Position numbers and translations under genes: made by a program. 37,767 bases of DNA from contig JACQWU010000323.1 of NCBI GenBank assembly GCA_016209155.1, positions 1-37,767 on the forward strand, in the 5' to 3' direction. Below, one piece after another: positions 12,301 to 18,300 of the stretch (within the stretch, counting starts at the first letter, position 1; every line of letters starts with the position of its first letter). The notes beneath the pieces were generated by a model. It ran no database searches. It saw only the letters and a program-made list of their open reading frames with translations, and had not been told where the DNA came from. Source of the stretch: Candidatus Desantisiibacteriota bacterium (GTDB taxonomy: Bacteria > JACRDZ01).

Positions 12301-15300
12301 TCAATCCTGCTATCCCTGCTGCTGATTCCAAATGTCCTATGTTTGACTTCACTGATCCGATCGAACAGTATTGCTTATCCTCTGTATATTCCTTAAATGC
12401 CTTTGTTAGCCCTGTAATCTCTATCGGATCTCCCAGAGATGTCCCTGTTCCGTGAGCCTCTATATAACTAATTGTCCGAGGGTCTATATTTGCCCTCTTT
12501 AATGTCTCCTTTATCAGACTTGCCTGAGCATTGGGGTTCGGGACTGTGTATCCGCTTGTCTTCCCCCCCGCATTTATGAAAGACCCTTTGATGACAGCAT
12601 ATATCTGATCTCCATCTGCAATGGCTTTCTTTAACGGTTTTAATAGCACTGCTCCAATTCCTTCTCCATCCACAAATCCATCTGCATCATCACCAAATGC
12701 CCTGCATTTTTCATCTCTTGAAAGCATGTTCATACTCGATAAGTTGCTGTAGTGCGCTGAGTGAAGAATCAGATTGACTCCGCCAGCTATCGCTGCTTGA
12801 CTCTCACCTCTTTTGATGCTCTCGCATGCAAGGTGAATCGCTGTCAGAGATGCCGAACAAGCCGAGTCTATAGCTATGCTTGGTCCCTGAAGATTGAAAT
12901 AGTATGAAACCCTATTTGCTATCGACCAATATGCCACTGGACTACCGTATCGGACATAATTATTGTTCATTACTCCTACAAAAACCCCTACTTTGTAATC
13001 TATCTCAGCAAGCGCTTTTCTCGTAATACCTGCATCTTCAAATAATGACCATGCTGTCTCTAAAAATAAACGTTCTTGTGGATCCATATTTTCCGCTTCT
13101 TTGGGAGATATGTTGAAAAATAAGGGATCGAATCTATCTACTTCATTTATAAATCCTCCCCATTTGCTATAGCTTTTTCCTGTTTGTCTAGAATCAGGGT
13201 TGTAATACTTATGCCAGTCCCAGCGGTCTATGGGGACCTCGCTTATACAGCTTTTACCACTCCTGAGATTTTTCCAAAAAGACTTGAGACTCTCTGACAT
13301 GGGATAACGCCCACTCACACCGATGATCGCTATGTCATGAACAGTATCTGGATTTTTTGAATCATCTTCCGGTTTATCACCCATAGTCTTATTCTCTGAT
13401 TCTCCCTTCGTAAATCCATATTTCATCTCTGACAAACCTTTCTCTTTTTTTACTTTGTCAGTAGTAAATATCTGATTCGAATTTTCTAAAAAAGAAGGTC
13501 TTTCCAGACTAAATCTCTTTTTAATATCATTCGTATAATTTTTAATAAAATAGTCTGTCAATGCCCCTGCCGATGGGTATTCAAATAATAATGTAACCGG
13601 TAGCTTCCCAAAGTCCCGTTCAAAATTTTTATTAAGTTCCATTACTATAAGAGAATCCACACCGTATTTTTCAAAATTAGACTGTTCATCCATATCTGTT
13701 TTTTTTATCTGTAATACTTCTGAAAATATACTTTTGACATATTCCATTACCTTTTCCCGCAAACCATTTGCCGATGCTGGAATATTAATAGGCTTTTCAT
13801 TGTAGTTTGAACCAATATGTTTAATCTCTTCAGGATACCTCTCCTTTACTTCTTTCTCAGGCTTTTTATTTTCCTTTATCAGCACCATTCCATCGCTTTC
13901 TCCGATAATTATTCTCTGTGCTGTTTTATCTTCAGTTATATTTGGAAGACCCAAAATCTTAGCTTTCCTGAACCCGTTTGACTCAAATATTCCTCTCCAG
14001 TTTTCCATCTCTATCAAAGGTGAATTCTTCAAACGATTCTCACTATCATTAAAAAGCCACCATCCATCTGTTAGTCCGAATATCAGTGTAATAAAGTCTT
14101 GTACACGGATCAGTTCATTCAGTATAAATAAACCGCTTGTTTTAAGCAGTTTTTTGGTTTGATTTAAAGTGTTATCTATTCGTTTTGTGGCATGTATCAC
14201 ATTGGTGCCAATCACTACATCTATGCTATTAGGCTCGAAACCTTGTGCTTTAGGATCCTCCTCAATATTTAATGCCTTGAATTCTACAAAGGGATACTCT
14301 ACTCCAAATCTCTTTCTGCCGTACTGGGTAAATCCTACTGAAATATCAGTATAAAAATACCGAATCTTTTGTGCATATTCTCTAATTGCCTCTAAAACAA
14401 ATTTACTCGTTCCTCCTGTACCTGCTCCTATTTCCAAAATCTTTATCTGCTCAACATCACCTTTATGAAGCATATACCTTATGTAACCACTTACAATTGT
14501 TGCCATAAACTGATTATAATAATCTGCAATTACATTCCCCTTATAAACACCCTCTACTAATGAAAAGTCGCCCCCAGGAAACATAATTTCCATATAATCT
14601 CTTTTTCCTGTAAGAATATCCGGATAAGACTGTATACATGCCCAAAGGAGATCCACATGTGACCTTATCTCAGGATAAAGAGATAACAACTGTTTTTTCA
14701 TATTTACATTATCTTTTAACTCCTCTTTTAGTTCAGCATTTTCTAGTCGAGAATTGGTTAATATCTCCTGACCTGTAAGTTGGATGAATCCTGCTTTGAC
14801 TTGAATTTCCAGTAAAGCATCAAACATTTGGTAATAGTCAGGGATTATCTTTAATTGCATTATTAAATCTTCTTTATAGTATCGTTCTCCTTGATACTGA
14901 AACACGCCCATGCTTTGAAAAGTATAAATTAATAATTTATGACTAAACTTTTCCAACTCGCTAAAAGCCTGCAAAAGCCTAAGAACCGTATCAATTTCAG
15001 GTATTTTGGGTTGTACTTGTGTAATTACAGTTTCAAGGATTGATGGAATGGTCAGAGGATAAAGTTCAATCCAGCGATTCTGGTCTATTCCCATCATCTC
15101 GTATAAGCGTTTATCTGCTTTGACCGAAATGATTTGATCCACCCTATAAGCTAATGTTCTCTTAATTGCCTCCATACCTTCTTTAGGCTCTATTGAACCT
15201 AAACCCTGTGCTGAAAGCCTTCTTTTGTATTCTGCGTTTGCCACAATCCCCACACTTCCCCAGTAGCCCCAATTAATAATCTTCACCGGATAAGACTCAT

Positions 15301-18300
15301 TCTGATTAAGATAATGTGCATACGCATCTTTGAATGTACACCCTGCGATATAATTACTCTGACCTGCATTGCCTGCAAAAGAAAGAATCGAGGAGAAAAA
15401 CATCATAAAATCCAATTCTTCTCCTTTTAAAGCTTTGTGTAAAACCACACTGCCTCTGATCTTCGGAGCCAGTGCTAAGCGAAAAGTCTCTTCATCCATA
15501 TTTTTCAGGGTTTTATCTCTCAAGATAATGGCAGAATGAATAACTCCGTTGATCTTGCCAAACTTTGATTTAGTTTCTTTAACAACAGCTTTCATAGCAT
15601 CCAGGTCAATGGCATTAGCTTTCAGATAAAGAACTTCGCCGCCTTTGGATTCAATCAGAGAAATCGTTTCCTTCTGCTCTGCGCTGAGATTGCTTAGTCC
15701 TATCAGTACTAATTTTGCCTGTACTGTCTCAGCAAGATGTCGGCTTAATTCCAGCCCTATGCCTCCACCCCCGCCTAAGATTAAATAGACTCCGTTTTGC
15801 TTAAAAGGTGTTTGACTTACAGATGGCAGACTAACAGGCTCAAATATCCTCGTATACCGCTTATCATTCCTGATTACGACTTCATTGGCTTGATGATGAG
15901 GGGGTTCATCGAGTATCGTTTTAACTAATGTTTGCAATTTTTCTGAATTTTTATGTATGTTCTCTAAGCTTATGTCAATACAGGTTATCTCCCACTCCGG
16001 ATATTCTTTAGCTATGGTTTTGGTTAAACCAAACAGGCTTGCTCCGTATGGTCTTATGATCGCATCCGTCTGTATCTGATGAACATCGTTAGTAATAACT
16101 TTTAACTTAAGTTTTCTCTGGGAAAAGCCACAACTAGATAGTGATTTGATCAAACGGAACAGAGAGAGTATGCCTTCTTCCTGACTCTCTTCCAGATACA
16201 TTAGATCATCCATGTCACTGGCTCCAGTTTGTATTCCTCCAAGAAAATAGATAGTGTTAATATTTTCAAACTGTGTTATACAGTCATTTAGGGCAGTGAA
16301 ATCTCCTATTTTAATCTTACATTTATTTTTTGAATAGTGCTTTGTCTCATCTCCTAACTCAATCTCTATCACTTCATCTTTTGCATTTGCTTTTGCCAAT
16401 GGCTTTTTAAACGCTAAACTTTGAGATGAATAAATAATAAAAATTATTTTTTTATTTGTTCCATCCTTTGAATCTTCTGAAGACTCGATTCGCTTAATTG
16501 ATAATGGAGAAAATTTCCATTTAGGTAATACAAAAAAATCTTGGAACGGATTTTTATATCTTCGTAAGGACACATGACTAAATTCAATACATATTAAACC
16601 TTTATTATTTAAAAAGACTGCATTAAATTGATCCTCATCAATTCTTTTAACATAAGCATATCCCTGATCCTCGAGAGGATGAAATATTTTCACTTCATCT
16701 ATGCTGAATGGCAGTCTAGGTTGATCATGCAGGATTTCATCAGCTGCTGTAAGTCCAACTATAGTCTGAAGAACTCCGTCCAGCATAGTGGGATGAAATA
16801 TAAAGTTTTGAAATTCCTCCTTGAGTGTTTCAGGTAATGCAAGAATAGATAATGCTTCATTTTTATTGAGAAATAATTCTTGAATAGATTGAAGGCTCAG
16901 GCCATAGGCTAATCCCTTTTTTTGAAAATCTTCATAACACTCTTTCTTGCTCTTTCTAACAATACAATTCTTTTTCACAACATCAATATCAATATATTCA
17001 TTTTGGCTTTTTGCTAAATTTTCATATACTAATTCACCCTGTGCATGCATTATTTTTTGACTGTTCTCTCCGATGCTGCTCACTTCGTATGTTGTAGTAT
17101 TACCAGACGAATAGAGGTTGATTTGAATCTCATCTGATTTATTTGATATAGTTACAGGTCTTGCCCAGACAATATTCTTAAGGTTAATTACTTTTTTTCT
17201 GCTTTTAATCTCTTCTGCTGCGCATGCCATTTCAATACATGCAACCCCTGGTAATACCTTCTGTCCAGCTACTACATGATCTTTTAAATAAAATTCATTT
17301 CCAGTAAATAAGGTAGTGAATTTTTTACTTCTCGCATCTGAAACATCCTTGTGAAGGAGCGGATGCAATTTATCAATTCCTTTTTCTTTTGTACGAACCA
17401 AAAAGGATACATGATCGAATATGTATAATGGCAGGGATACTTTATGAAAAATTCCAGATTGATAAAGCGTTTCCCATTTTATATCCACCCCATGTAGCCA
17501 TAAATATAGTAAGGATTTTCTTAAATTAGCAGACATATCTCCTGATATACCTAAATTTATTGATCTGTCTGTATCATCACAATGAATACCTATACCCAGA
17601 TTTAAAAATTTAAATTTTTCTACAGTTGCTGGAATGCCTGATATTAATAGCGCTTTTTTAATCCAGTCATGAATATCAAAAATTTCGCTAAGATTTTGAT
17701 TTTGATCTTTAAGATATTGATACGGATTTTTTAAATTCAAATTATTTTGTCTTTTATTAAGGATATCTACGATAGATTCAAAATCAGGAGTTTTGCTGCA
17801 TAATAATCCAAACAACATTTCTTTAGGTAAAACATCATCTACAATAAGGTCTATCAATTCATACAGTCTTCCATCAAGAACTCGCTGATCCTGAGACAGA
17901 TTCCATTTTTGATCGAGTCTCTGAAGAGAACTCAAAATCACTACTAAAAATAATAGTCTCTCATGCTCAGTATAAATATTTCCTGACAGTAAAAAATTGT
18001 CATCATAAAGCATTTCCATAAAACTGCATTCTGATTGTTTTAGAATGACATTCCATTCTTCTAGATATTTTTTAAAGGTAAACTGACTTGAATTTAATAA
18101 GCGTGCTTTTTGTATAAAATGATTTAACACTTCTTGTGGGACACTCAATCCATCTACAAGCAATTTGAGATAGGTTTTATTAAAATTATATGGTCTTAAT
18201 ACTTGCTCAGTAACATGATCATAAAAAGGAATGGCGGGACGATAAAACTTAACTTGTTGTAGCTCTTTATTATCCGTTAATATACCAAAGATATCCTCCA

